Both the position numbers and the translations under genes were made by a program. This document shows, piece by piece, positions 11,301 to 21,223 of a stretch of 21,601 nt of DNA. Origin of the DNA: Astrocystis sublimbata (taxonomy: Eukaryota; Ascomycota; Sordariomycetes; Xylariales; Xylariaceae); NCBI GenBank assembly GCA_022453515.1, contig JAJNNY010000150.1, positions 1-21,601 of the forward strand. The letters run 5' to 3'. The first letter of the stretch is position 1; the number at the start of each line of letters is the position of its first letter. The notes under the pieces are model-generated. The model saw only the letters and a list, made by a program, of their open reading frames with translations. It was not told where the DNA came from and made no database searches.

Positions 11301-14300
11301 TCGCATTGCAGCCGTGATGTAGATTTGCTCTGGCCCCCAATGATAAGCAATTTAGGCAATTGGACGGAGACGCTGTTTTCGGGCGCAAGTGGCTGCCTAA
11401 TCATCTTCATTTGCACATCCACGGCTTGGGTGAGCATCAAACTGAACGGAACCATGGCGTTACGGGTCTCGGGCGTAGCGGAGTCGATACCGGAGAAGCC
11501 TGTCTCCTTCAAAATGCCATCCCATTCATACTGAGACAGGATGGGATGGCGTGCTTCTACCATTTCATCGCCATCTCGGGCAGCCCACCAATTCGACATA
11601 GTGCCAAAGAAAAACGGCTGTCTCACGGGGCGGGCGTCAGTGAAGTCGAGCAGTGTCAAGTGACCACCTGGCTTCAAAGTCTTTCTCAAGTTTCTCAACG
11701 TCTGTTTCAGATCAATTGTGGCGTGTAGCACGTTCGACACGACGACAAGGTCATATGCGTTCTCGTGAAGGCCTTGAGTAGAGGCGTCTTGCTCAATATC
11801 GTATGCCTTGAAGACAAACTTGTCAGACTGCTCAGAGAAGAGTGTATGCGCCTCCGCGAAAAAGGCTGGGGATAGATCTGTGTACGTGTACGAGCCAAAG
11901 TTGTCTCCGATGCGAGATATGATCGCCTGGGTTGCTGAGCCGGCACCGGCACCGACTTCCAGAATCTGCATCTGTCTGGTCTTGTGTACTAACTGCTCGA
12001 CAACTCCCGCAAAATAAATATTGTATTCCTGAAGTCCATAGGTGTGAGTGTAGATATTATCTGGAAGTCGTGACTCGTAGGACAGCTCGTCGAGTTCGTC
12101 TTGGCCGCGGGCAAACTGTACTAGATTCTCGCCAAAGGTCACGATAGAACGCAGATACTCATTCTTCTCGGCAAAAGATTTGGTGAGAGATTCCATCTCT
12201 TCGACGTTATCGTGTAGCCATTCTCGTTGGATGGTCGGGTGAGTTCCTAATGCCACCTCGCTAACAACCGAAGCAACCCAGTTGACGTATTTTCTCATAT
12301 GAGGCACCATTTCGTCGAGTTTTTCACGTGGCATGACTTCATGCATTGTCTTCATGTAAAAGAAGCAAAGTCTTTCCACAAAACACGCCATGTCGAGCTG
12401 CTCTCGGGCTGTATGCCAAAAGCCGACGAATTCTCGTGCGGCGTCGATCCGGTCAATCCCCCATACTTGCTTCGAGATCTTCTGCGCGTCGTCATTGGCT
12501 GTCACTTGCACAACAGGCGTAACGTGAAGCCCTTCGATTTGTAGAATGGCGTTCCCGTTTGCATCGAAGACATCTACATCGCCGTAGACCTCGTGTGTCG
12601 ACGGATCAGCAGTCACAGTGGCATCGAAGGCTACGTCGACACCCAAGCACGCCGTTTCCTCGGTTCCAGAAACATTGATGCGCAGCGAGCGGATGACTGT
12701 TGGTACCATTAGCGTCCAGAGTTGACCGTCGCCGGGGGAGCCAATTGCGCCAAAGATTCCCTGAAAGACGACGTCAAGAGGGGCCGGGTGCAGAAGCAAC
12801 TCCGTCTCATAATCTTGGGGACGGTCAATGTGAATAATTCCAGCCGACCTCTCAGTGGTACATTCGAGTTGTTTGATTCCCATGAAACTGTCCGTATAGT
12901 TGTAGCCCAGCTTTGCAAGCGCGTCATAGAAAACCTCACAATCGACTTCAATCATCTTCTGGCCAGCCGGCAAAGGAGCCCTCGGCGGAAGCATGTCCTT
13001 TGAACCCTGACCGAGACGGAGTTTAATGCTTGCAGTTGATGTGGTGCCGAGGGAGGACTCCTTCCCCAGACTTGTCTCACATACAAAGTCACATTGCACA
13101 AAGCCGGTATCATCGTCGTGTTTGATGTTTCTCAGAGTAACAATGGACTCGACACCGATGCTCTCGTCTGGGAAACTCACAGCACGACGGATTGTCAAGT
13201 CCTGCAGCTCGATGAGAGCAATGCTATTGTATCGAGACCCATCGTTGACAAACGCTTTGCATGCCTCGATAGCCATCACAGCGAAGCCAGCACCGGGGAA
13301 TATCGTCTGTCCTTGAATTTGATGCCCTTTGACCCAAGTCAACTCGCTTGGCTTCAGGAAGTTTCGCCATCGCAGTTCATTTTCTCCGCTGTCTAGGCGA
13401 GCCCCCAGAAGCTCGTTGTGGCTGTGAGGTCTCAGACGTAGCGCCCGCGACATTCGCGATTCCGTCCAATACGGAGTGCTGTGATCCCAAGTGTAGAGCG
13501 GCACATCTTGTAGTAAAGTTGGCTTGGAACCTTGCGTCCTGAACATGTCGTCCACATGACGGATATTCAGTGCCGAAGAACCTACATTCTCCCAGACGGC
13601 ACCTATCGCGTTGGAAAACTCTTGAGCATCATGAGAATCCCTAGCGAGAACTCCGCAATACGGGACGGGGGCGCCCGTCTTTTCTTCCGCAACCATACTC
13701 GCCGGTCCCTTCAAGGCGGGGTGAGCACCAATCTCAAGCATCAGAGCGGGTGCCCCAAGGGCATCAAGAGCGCTTTCTAAAGCCTGAGAGAACATGACAG
13801 GCTTCAACAGGTTGTCTTTCCAATATGATCCGCAGAGCTGGTCCTTCATGTCTTTCGTCACCACGGTCCCTTTTAGCACCGACGAGAACCACATGCAATT
13901 ATTCTTGGGCTGCTGTACGCTGACCTTAGCACGTGCCATAGCATCCATATACGGCTGTTCGCATGGTTTCATATGATGAGAGTGGTATGCAGTGTCAACC
14001 TTGAGCGCTCGCACAAAATTTTTCTCATCCTCGAAGACAAACTTGGCTCGGTCAATGGCGGTCTTGTCGCCCGATAGTGTTACACTGGCCGATGAATTAC
14101 TGGCCGCGACACTCATCCGACCGTATCGCTCCATTGTCGATAGTTCGCACAATTCGATCGCGTCTTCTTCAGAAGTGCCGACCGCAAGCATGGCACCAGG
14201 AACACCTCCCACCCCACAGGCTAGCTTGCCGAATAAGCCGCGGTAATATGCAACACGAACTGCATCACCAGCCGAGAGAAAACCGGCGGCATAGGCAGCG

Positions 14301-16271
14301 GCTATCTCTCCGCTGGAATGTCCAACAACAGCATCGAAAGTAATGCCGGAGTGCGCCAGCATTTGCACGAGAACTACCTGCACGGCGGTGCACAGCGGCT
14401 GTGAAAAAGCTGCCTCCATAACGCTCGAGGCGTCCGCCGGCTTAGACAACTCCTCTTGGATGTGCCAAGACGGGCGATCTTCCTCGGGGAGGCTCTGCAA
14501 AGAGTCGTCGAGCTCTTGAAATAAGCGTGCTGCAAATTGGGACATCTCGTTCAACAGGTAACCCATACGGGGCCATTGGGCGCCTTGTCCAGTGGATATT
14601 CCAAAAATACTCTTTGTTTTATGAGACGGCCGGACGCCAAGATTTTTATTATCATGCCTTTTGGCATCAAGCATCGCCTCGAGCTGATCGTGTAAGGACT
14701 GTAAACTGGTGGCAGAACAGTGCGCGCGTAGAGCAAAGGCGGACCGACGAGACAACGTCCATGCCAGGTCACCAATGTCGAGAGAACGTTCCTCCTCCAA
14801 CGCAGTCTTTAAGAAGGCCAGGTATGTTTCAATTGGGTGGACAGCGTCTTCTCAGAGTTTCCTGAGAACATGAATGGTATTGCAGTGAACAAACTCATTT
14901 CAGCCGTCGCAGGCATGATCTCGTGGATTTGGGCTTTCGTACGAGTGCATCGTGTACCTGGGGGTCATAGCACTCGATGATGGCATGTGCATTGGCACCG
15001 CCAAACCGAAACTGTTGACACTTGCGCGGCGCGGAACTCCGGCAGGTAGCTCAGGCCACGGCTTGGCATTTCGTTGCAATTTGAAGATTGCCGTAGTATG
15101 GTTCAATATCGGAATTCAAGTTTTCGAATAGCAAGTTAGGGAATATTGTTCCAGTTTGGACACTCAGCGACGCCTTGAGCAGCCCCGCAAGACCGGCTGT
15201 CCCTTCGGTATGCCCAATAATCGTCTTGATAGACCCGACGTATAGGATATCATCAGGACCAGACGCGTCTCTGTCTCCAAAAAACGCCTGATGGATTGCG
15301 GCGGCCTCCTGAGGATCTCCGGCTTTGGTACCGGTGCCATGAGCCTCGAAATACTGGCACCGATTCACACCCTTCTCGAGCGATAATCCGGCGCGAGCAT
15401 AAGTTTCACGAATTAGATTGCTTTGTGAGGTGCTGCTCGGCATTGTTATACCGGGTGTTCGGCCATCTTGGTTGGCGCCAGTCTCACGAATAATGGATTC
15501 AATGTGGTCGCCGTCCCTAATGGCGTCGCTGAGCCGTTTTAGCAACACTGCGGCGACCCCCTCGCCTCGGGCATAGCCGTCAGCCTTCGAGTCCCACATC
15601 TGGCTACGACCTGTCGGGGAGAGCATGTTGACATTACTTTCGGCAACAAAGTTGGTAGGCCCAAAGATGAGATTCGCGCCGGCTGCTACCGCCAGGTTCG
15701 ACTCTCCTCTCCTGAGCGACTGCACGGCCTGGTGCGTTGCTATCAGACTGGAAGAACAGGCAGTGTCAATCGTCATCGAAGGCCCGTTCCAATTGAAGTA
15801 GTATGACACGCGGTTGGATAAGATACTGAGCGCCGTGCCGTGGCCGCCATCTTTGGCAGGGATTCAAGGTCGTGGTAGGTGATATGGGCGTAATCGTTGC
15901 ACATTACTCCGACGTAAACAGCAGTTGCCGACCCCGAGAGTTCCTCAATTTGATAGCCGGACCTCTCGAGGGCCTCGAAGACGACTTCTAACAGCAAACG
16001 TTGTTGCGGATCGATGGATTCCGCTTCTGATTTCGGTATTCCAAAAAGCTGGGCATCGAAATTGCGCGTGTCTTCTGTTAATAGATACGAGTTTTTCACA
16101 TTGCTTGTGCCGTGATGGGCTCCATCCTTGTGATAGAACCCATCAGCACTAAATCTATCGATTTTGCTGCCAACATCGCGAGGTTTTTGAGAAGTTCAGA
16201 GAGCTTCGAGGGAGACGAAGAGCCACCTGGAAACCGGCAGCCGCTGCCATAATAGCGATAGGCTCCTCCAT
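8323..16271 (-). CDS. Highly reducing PKS, PKS-NRPS type without NRPS (KS-AT-DH-MT-psiER-KR-ACP), frameshifted in this sequence
   Basis: An iterative type I PKS of the kind that builds a reduced, C-methylated chain from malonyl-CoA and SAM. The start ATG at 16271-16269 opens MEEPIAI, the usual HR-PKS N-terminus. Allowing for indels and two introns (9607-9671, 8841-8906) the length is about 2,607 aa. Approximate residues: KS Cys 173 (DTACSSSL), KS His in HGTGT and [10 protein letters not shown] Ser 654 in GHSSGE, then YHSHHM; DH His 985 ([14 protein letters not shown]) and Asp 1168 ([10 protein letters not shown]); MT SAM motif LEVGAGAG at 1440; KR cofactor motif GLTSDLG at ~2151, with Ser (FSS) and Tyr 2292 (SYAAAN); ACP Ser 2468 (LGIDSLV). 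The ER region between MT and KR lacks a recognisable NADPH glycine motif and looks inactive. A 100-residue Ser/Thr/Asp-rich tail follows the ACP and ends in a stop where hybrids continue into a C domain. The frame is broken by eight single-base indels near 9465, 14834, 14935, 15004, 15070, 15842, 16180 and 16249. All are losses except an extra base at 15070, and most look like sequencing errors. Confidence 0.9.
8841..8906 (-). other. PKS intron 2 (66 nt, no in-frame stop)
   Basis: Read on the minus strand, the donor GTAAGT begins at 8906 and the acceptor ATCAG ends at 8841. It is the mirror of 6882-6947. Splicing joins VLY to [11 protein letters not shown], directly leading into the ACP. Retention would add 22 residues without a frameshift. 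Confidence 0.75.
9607..9671 (-). other. PKS intron 1 (65 nt)
   Basis: The donor GTAAGT begins at 9671 and the acceptor TTCTAG ends at 9607 (minus strand). It interrupts the KR domain after VLP. The in-frame TAA directly after the donor means the intron must be removed for a full KR-ACP. Confidence 0.85.
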
Positions 16272-17402
16272 ATTGGCCGTATTGGAGAAGTGCAGGTTGG
16301 GGCAATAGTATTCGATGAGTTACACGTTGACAAGTCTATGTGATAATAGGATTTAAAGATGAGCCTACACCTAGGACAAGAGTAGTAACGTGGTTGGTGA
16401 AGTCGCGAGTAGTTTGATGAGAATTAGAATGAAGATAAATATTCAATAATTGTAGCCAACGATGGTTTACAAGCTGTGTATACGGGGCTGAAAAGAGGGA
16501 AAAGGAAGTAGACTGTTTCTCGCCGGTACTATGTACTATGCGGAGCAACTGCGACTCGATCTATTATGCTTTCCAGGATGCCATGCACTCAAGACCACTG
16601 AGTGCTAATTCCAGACTTGGTGCTGAACCTCGCTTGACAGGGCCGCTTTTAATGGTCTATTGGTGCCATCGAGACTGTCTCTTATCCTTCATTACCACGT
16701 GCCGCTATTTTTCTTTGTTGGTCAGCTTTCGCCCTACAATCTATTATTAGACGATAACACTACTTCGCTGAGAGGGAGTTCGAATCGGGCAGCCAGAATT
16801 CCTAACAGTCGGCGGACATGCTGGCAAATTTCCTCATCAAGGGACATCCCAATATAGTAAATCAAATTCACATGGCCGCATCAAGAAAGGCGTCGCTCAT
16901 AATCTGTCCATGAAGTCCAATACGGGCTGTGACGACTTCCTGATTTGTATAGCACTTGTCTGTGGTTCACATTGTTATTTTGCTGCGCAGGCTCTTTAGC
17001 CTTTTCTTGTTGAAGTCTATAGCTTTCTTAATAGTCAACATGTGGACACATAACAGCGATGATTGGATTATAGTACGAAGACTTGAAATCATAAGAAACC
17101 TGTCATTGAACTTGTCATACATAATTTCTCCCTTGGCGAGTTCAATTTACTCAGAGAGGAGTAGTATGCGTTAGCGTTCGGGTAGTACTTTCCACATATC
17201 GACATATGGTAGTCGTAATATCTGGAATTGCGTTGACACTGGGGTAGTCGCATCAAAATTACACATATCTTATACATTTCATCTTGACATCTGATGATAG
17301 GTTGAGCTAGATAAACCATTATATATCATATAATGGTAATTCGTACACAGCCTTGAATACCGATGTTCTCAACTTGATATCACATAAGACATCTACCGAA
17401 AA
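16272..17402. promoter_or_regulatory. Intergenic region: PKS promoter and P450 3' flank
   Basis: About 1.1 kb separates the PKS start (16271, minus strand) from the P450 stop (17403, also minus strand), so both genes are transcribed leftwards and this stretch holds the PKS promoter. No gene is credible: open frames are under 80 codons and match nothing I recognise. A TTTAAAT stretch about 85-90 bp upstream of the PKS start could act as a TATA-like element, but this is weak. I see no clear binuclear zinc-cluster palindrome here like the one in the P450/reductase promoter. Confidence 0.5.
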
Positions 17403-19193
17403 TTAATCACCAGGGTTGCTCTTCGGGGTCTCTTCCACTTCCGGTCTCTTCCATAGCGCCACCTTCGTCCCATGCACATTGCTGAGAGTTAGGGCAACAT
17501 GCTCCTGCCAGGGCTGTGAGTCTCTGGGCTCTAAACGTGCAAACGTTTGCACGAGTCGGACAACAATATAGCTAGCCTCGTAGAGTGCTTTCTGCTGTCC
17601 AATACATATTCTAGGGCCTCCATTGAATGGCTTTCTCTGAGTTAACGGAAGTTCAGTGCATACCATGCCAGATAATGACAAGAAAAGTAGCGGTGGACTC
17701 ACGATATACCCCCAGCCTGGCCTGAGATGGACTTCTTCATTCATCCACCGTTCGGGTCGGAATTCCTCAGCATCGTCACCCCAGATCTCTGGTAGTCTGT
17801 GCATGGTCCACGTGGAGTAGAATACACGGCTATCTTTGGGAATGAAGACTGGACTTAGTCCATCTGGCCCGCCACCGCGAGGAAGCGTGGTATCAACCCT
17901 CGCAAACCGCATGTTGGTTGGTACAGGGGGAAATAAGCGTAGTGCTTTCACGAACGAACAATTAATACCTGGATTATGTATACTCCGAATGAAGGGGATC
18001 TACTTACTCTCGCTTAAGACGCTCTTGAGGTAGCGCATACCTTTTAGCAACTCATAGTGTGGTTTTCTCCCATTCAGTTCCGCCACTTCCTCGGCTAGTC
18101 TCGCCCAGGTCGCTGGGTTCCGGGCCAGCAGATAGCATACACTGCTCAATAAGCTGGCGGTGGTGTCGCGCGCCGCCAGGAGCACGTTCAGTAGTTCTTC
18201 GCGGATTCTAATAGGATCTTTGCACTCGCCGGCCAGCTCAGCAAGCAGATTATAACCTCCTGTTTTGATATCACCCTGAAGTGCTGCATATATGTACTTG
18301 TCCACGAAGTCGTGTATGGTACGGCATGCTTCGTTGAAGCGGCGGTCATATACCAGCCACGCCAGACCGGCTAGCTCTGTGCGACGCTGCAATACAGATT
18401 CGGCGTAATCGAAGGCTTCAGAAAATCGCGCAGGCTCCGAACCGGGAGGGCTTCCCTGTGTGCCAACCGAGCGACCGAGTAAGAAATCCGTCGAGCTATC
18501 GATTGTCAGGTTGAAGAAAAGTGGCTGTAAATCCACTACAGTGCCCTCGACAGAGGGCAAGCATGCGAAGAGCTTTTGCACATGCTCTTCTAAGCTACCA
18601 GGATCCCCAATTTGGGAGCGGGTAAAGGCAGGTCGTAGCAGAGCCTAATGCGGTGTAAGTCGAGCATGAAATTATGAGTCTCCTGGAATCAGATGACGTA
18701 CTCGAGAATGTTGCCAGGGCACATCATCTAGTGTGAAAACCCCCCTCCCTAGCAAGGGACCAAGAACGGGAAGCCTTGGGCCGACACTGAAGTCTCCAAA
18801 ATTGGTGGCCAGCAACGCCTTCACGTTCGCCGGATCACATGTTGACAAGAAGCGAGTGCCTAGGACAGTACCAGTGGTTGTTCGTCCATACTGATGAGCG
18901 CGACGCGTCGTCTCTTGCAGGCTTATGCGCTCTTTCCGTTCCCTCTTTAGATCGAGATATGCTCTCAATCCTATGAGACGCTCTACCTGGGGTACACGTC
19001 GAGCAGGGAGACATTGGTGTTTACGCTTGAACCGACTTATCGCCAAATATCGAATCGACTTTCGTATAATGCCTATAGTCAGAGCAATAGCGATAAAGAA
19101 AAGAAGAAGCCGGCCGGGATGCAATTCGGTGTGGCCTTGCATCGCTTCTAGATAATAATGATGATGATTACCGGCTTCATAAAAGTTATGCAA
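17403..19193 (-). CDS. Cytochrome P450 monooxygenase, CYP52-like
   Basis: A heme monooxygenase, probably ER-membrane anchored and probably oxidising the PKS product. There are four exons: 19193-18702, 18644-18008, 17944-17703 and 17630-17403. The introns are 57, 63 and 72 nt with GTACGT, GTAAGT and GTGAGT donors. They splice to 532 aa from ATG 19193, or 515 aa from the second Met at 19142. The latter puts the hydrophobic anchor ([15 protein letters not shown]) nearer the N-terminus and may be the true start. Motifs: I-helix AARDTTA, ExxR as ETLR (assembled across intron 2), FRPERW, and heme loop [12 protein letters not shown] with Cys 466 (codon 17606-17604). The FNxGPRICxGQQ form is typical of CYP52-type alkane/fatty-acid hydroxylases and relatives. 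Terminal-methyl oxidation of the polyketide is an inference. The frame is complete with no indels, unlike the PKS. The last intron is a multiple of three and stop-free, so it is easy to mis-annotate as coding. Confidence 0.93.
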
Positions 19194-19963
19194 AAATGTT
19201 TTAGAGCGGCTCTAAGTTCAAGGTTGGCTGTATTTTGAATGGTGGGCTTCCTTGGTCTGTTACCGTTCAATTTTTTATTTCTTAATGTTGCTGTCTCTTT
19301 TCCTTTTTCTTCACAATTATTTTATTTGACTTGCGTGTTCTAACATGCTATCCTCGCATTGGTTTACATCCTAACCTACAGCCATCCGTTCATACATTTC
19401 ACCAAGGTGCCAAGGTCATGGTTCATTTGGTCACAAGGATCACGAATTCTCCTTTAGTCCTCCTTTCGTCCAAATTCAGTATTTCCTATTCAGGTACTCC
19501 TCTGTAATCGTCACTATGCACTGTCGACGGCCCTGAGGTGTGACCTATGTAGGTGTCTGACTCGCCTGAGCCAAGCCGTCAATCACTGGAAATATCCGCT
19601 AAACGGATCATCAACCTCCCCTGATCGATATATTTTTAGGCTACCTATTTCCAGGATAGGTGCCTAGGTACTTACCCAGCTCAGATATCACGCCGGCAAT
19701 CAATGTTTTACAGGTCACTTGTTGAAAGTGAAAGCCGTAACAAAACACCATCTATCCTCTTCAGCAAACTAAAGTATGACACTCGCTCCGTAGAGGGAGA
19801 TTATTAGTCTTTTCGCAACTTGGTAATAGTGTTGGAGTATCGAGAGCTCTGAGACTTCTTGTTGGTACACATTAAAACGAGTGTGCCCGTACACCTGCAT
19901 CCTGCTTCGTCCAACTTTGAAAATCATAATTTGTAGCAAAGAAGGACAGACAAGACGTTCCAA
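19194..19963. promoter_or_regulatory. Divergent promoter region between P450 and enoyl reductase
   Basis: This 770-bp region separates the divergently transcribed P450 (minus) and reductase (plus), and a shared regulator is plausible. It contains a pyrimidine-rich tract (about 19265-19320), a GATATATTTTTAG stretch near 19626-19638 that could serve as a TATA element, a CCTAGG core at 19662-19667, and the CCG-N5-CGG palindrome listed separately. No coding sequence is evident. Confidence 0.6.
19594..19608. promoter_or_regulatory. Candidate Zn2Cys6 regulator site (ATCCG-N5-CGGAT)
   Basis: A perfect 5-bp inverted repeat with a 5-bp spacer, having CCG/CGG at the core edges. Fungal binuclear zinc-cluster activators bind paired CGG triplets in inverted, everted or direct arrangement. 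The position, between two divergent cluster genes, suits a pathway-specific activator. No such regulator gene is in the window, and binding is unproven. Confidence 0.4.
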
Positions 19964-21223
19964 ATGGCTTCTACAGATGTTGCACCACCACCAACACAGA
20001 CCGCGGTCATTGCCGGACAATCAGGGGAGTTTGAGATCTCCACATGCACACCGGTGCCGCTCCTTGAGCCCACAGAGATTCTCATCCGGACGAGAGCGGT
20101 TGCCCTCAACCCTGTAGATGCTAAGTTGGTGGGCGACTTTGTAACGCCTGGTTGCATCTTTGGGTTTGACTGCTGCGGCGAGGTTGTCGCCATCGGCAAA
20201 GACGTCAAGAGGACTGACCTCCAGATTGGCGACAGAGCATGCGGTAGTAGCAGCGGTAGTAAGTACATGATGAATATTTATATTGAAGACCCATGATGAA
20301 GACTCATCGCCAACACTCTTGATCCATTGGTAACAACTAACCGAGTCTTGCAGTGAACAAAGAGAAGCCGTTGCACGGCGCATTCGCAGAATACGTCAAG
20401 TTTCAAGAGAGGTCGGCCTTCAAGGTACCGGATTGCATGTCCACTGAAGACGCAGCAGCATTGGGGACTCCCATTGCATCGGCCTGCATGATCCTGTTTT
20501 GGTCCCTGGGATGGCCGCTGAGCATGCTAGATGCAACGCCGAAAAACCCCTTGGCCCTGTCCAAGGTGCTAGTTTACGGCGGTAGCACGTCCAGCGGTAC
20601 CATGGTCCTTCAATTGCTTCGCCTGTAAGTACCACCCATGACAACGATGACAACGACGGCAGTGCAGCCAGTCAGTCCTAATTCGATAATTACGCAGCTG
20701 TGGTGTTTCCACAATCACCACTTGTTCTCCTCATAACTTCCACCTTGCGAAATCTTATGGTGCAGACGAGGTTTACGACTACAAGGAGCAAGATTGCGCA
20801 GCCAAGATTCGCGCCGATACGAACAACACGCTCGAGTACGCTATCGACTGTGTCGCTGAAGACTCATCGATGCGCTTCTGCTATGCGGCTCTGGGCCGGG
20901 TGGGCGGGAAATACGTCGCGCTCAACCCATTCAATGAGCAGTTGGCCACACGTAAGGTCATCGAGCCAGATTGGATTCTGGCTACCCGCATTGACGGCGC
21001 GGGCTCGTCCTGGCCACCACCGTTTGCATGTGCACCATCGCCTGCGCTGGAGGAGCTGTCATTTTCACTCTTCCCTCCGCTTCAGCGGCTCCTGAATGAA
21101 AATAAAATTCGGTCGCATCCGGTGAGGGTCGAGGGCGGAGGTCTGCCGGGCTTACTCGACGGTGTCAAGATCCTCAGGAACGGAGGGCTCAGCGGGCAGA
21201 AACTGGTGTACCCCCTTGCCTGA
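19964..21223 (+). CDS. Trans-acting enoyl reductase, LovC family (MDR superfamily)
   Basis: A stand-alone NADPH-dependent enoyl reductase that reduces enoyl intermediates on a partner PKS whose own ER is dead. Exons are 19964-20258, 20354-20624 and 20698-21223; introns are 95 and 73 nt with GTAAGT donors. They splice to 363 aa, the same length as LovC. Features: N-terminal GroES-like fold with ALNPVDAKLVGDF and FGFDCCGEVVAIG (about residues 45-75), GAFAEY after the first intron, cofactor-binding YGGSTSSGTMVLQLL at about 173-187, TCSPHNF and SYGADEVYDY in the Rossmann half, GGKYVALNPF, and C-terminal GLSGQKLVY. No zinc-ligand pattern is apparent, as expected for this branch. It is complete and error-free. 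It lies divergent from the P450 and about 3.7 kb from the PKS start; the degenerate ER of that PKS makes the pairing convincing. Start ATG 19964 fits the family N-terminus. Confidence 0.95.

Larger units (their letters stand above)
7909..15788 (-). repeat. Right arm of giant inverted repeat
   Basis: This is the mirror copy of 1-7879. Innermost pairing is 7879 with 7909 (12 matched bases on each side, 7868-7879 and 7909-7920) and is lost at 7880/7908. The right arm carries the cleaner PKS copy: one uninterrupted frame spans 9668-14800. It is continuous with unique sequence beyond 15788 that supplies the PKS N-terminus and promoter. Whether 15789-16300 and further is also duplicated cannot be told, because the partner sequence would lie left of the window. 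Confidence 0.97.

Noticed and set aside
14551..14865. Small overlapping open frames on either strand inside the PKS arms
   Set aside because: They occur as mirror-image pairs in both arms, overlap strongly supported PKS domains and resemble no family. They are shadows of a GC-balanced coding sequence.
16096..16305. PKS start upstream of 16271 using a TTG codon
   Set aside because: That frame exists only because of the indel near 16249. The ATG at 16271 gives the usual MEEPIAI opening, and the corrected total length becomes an exact multiple of three.
16956..17319. Small genes in the intergenic region between PKS and P450
   Set aside because: Frames of about 72-76 codons on both strands have low-complexity hydrophobic or irregular composition and no recognisable domain. 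Short frames like these are expected by chance.
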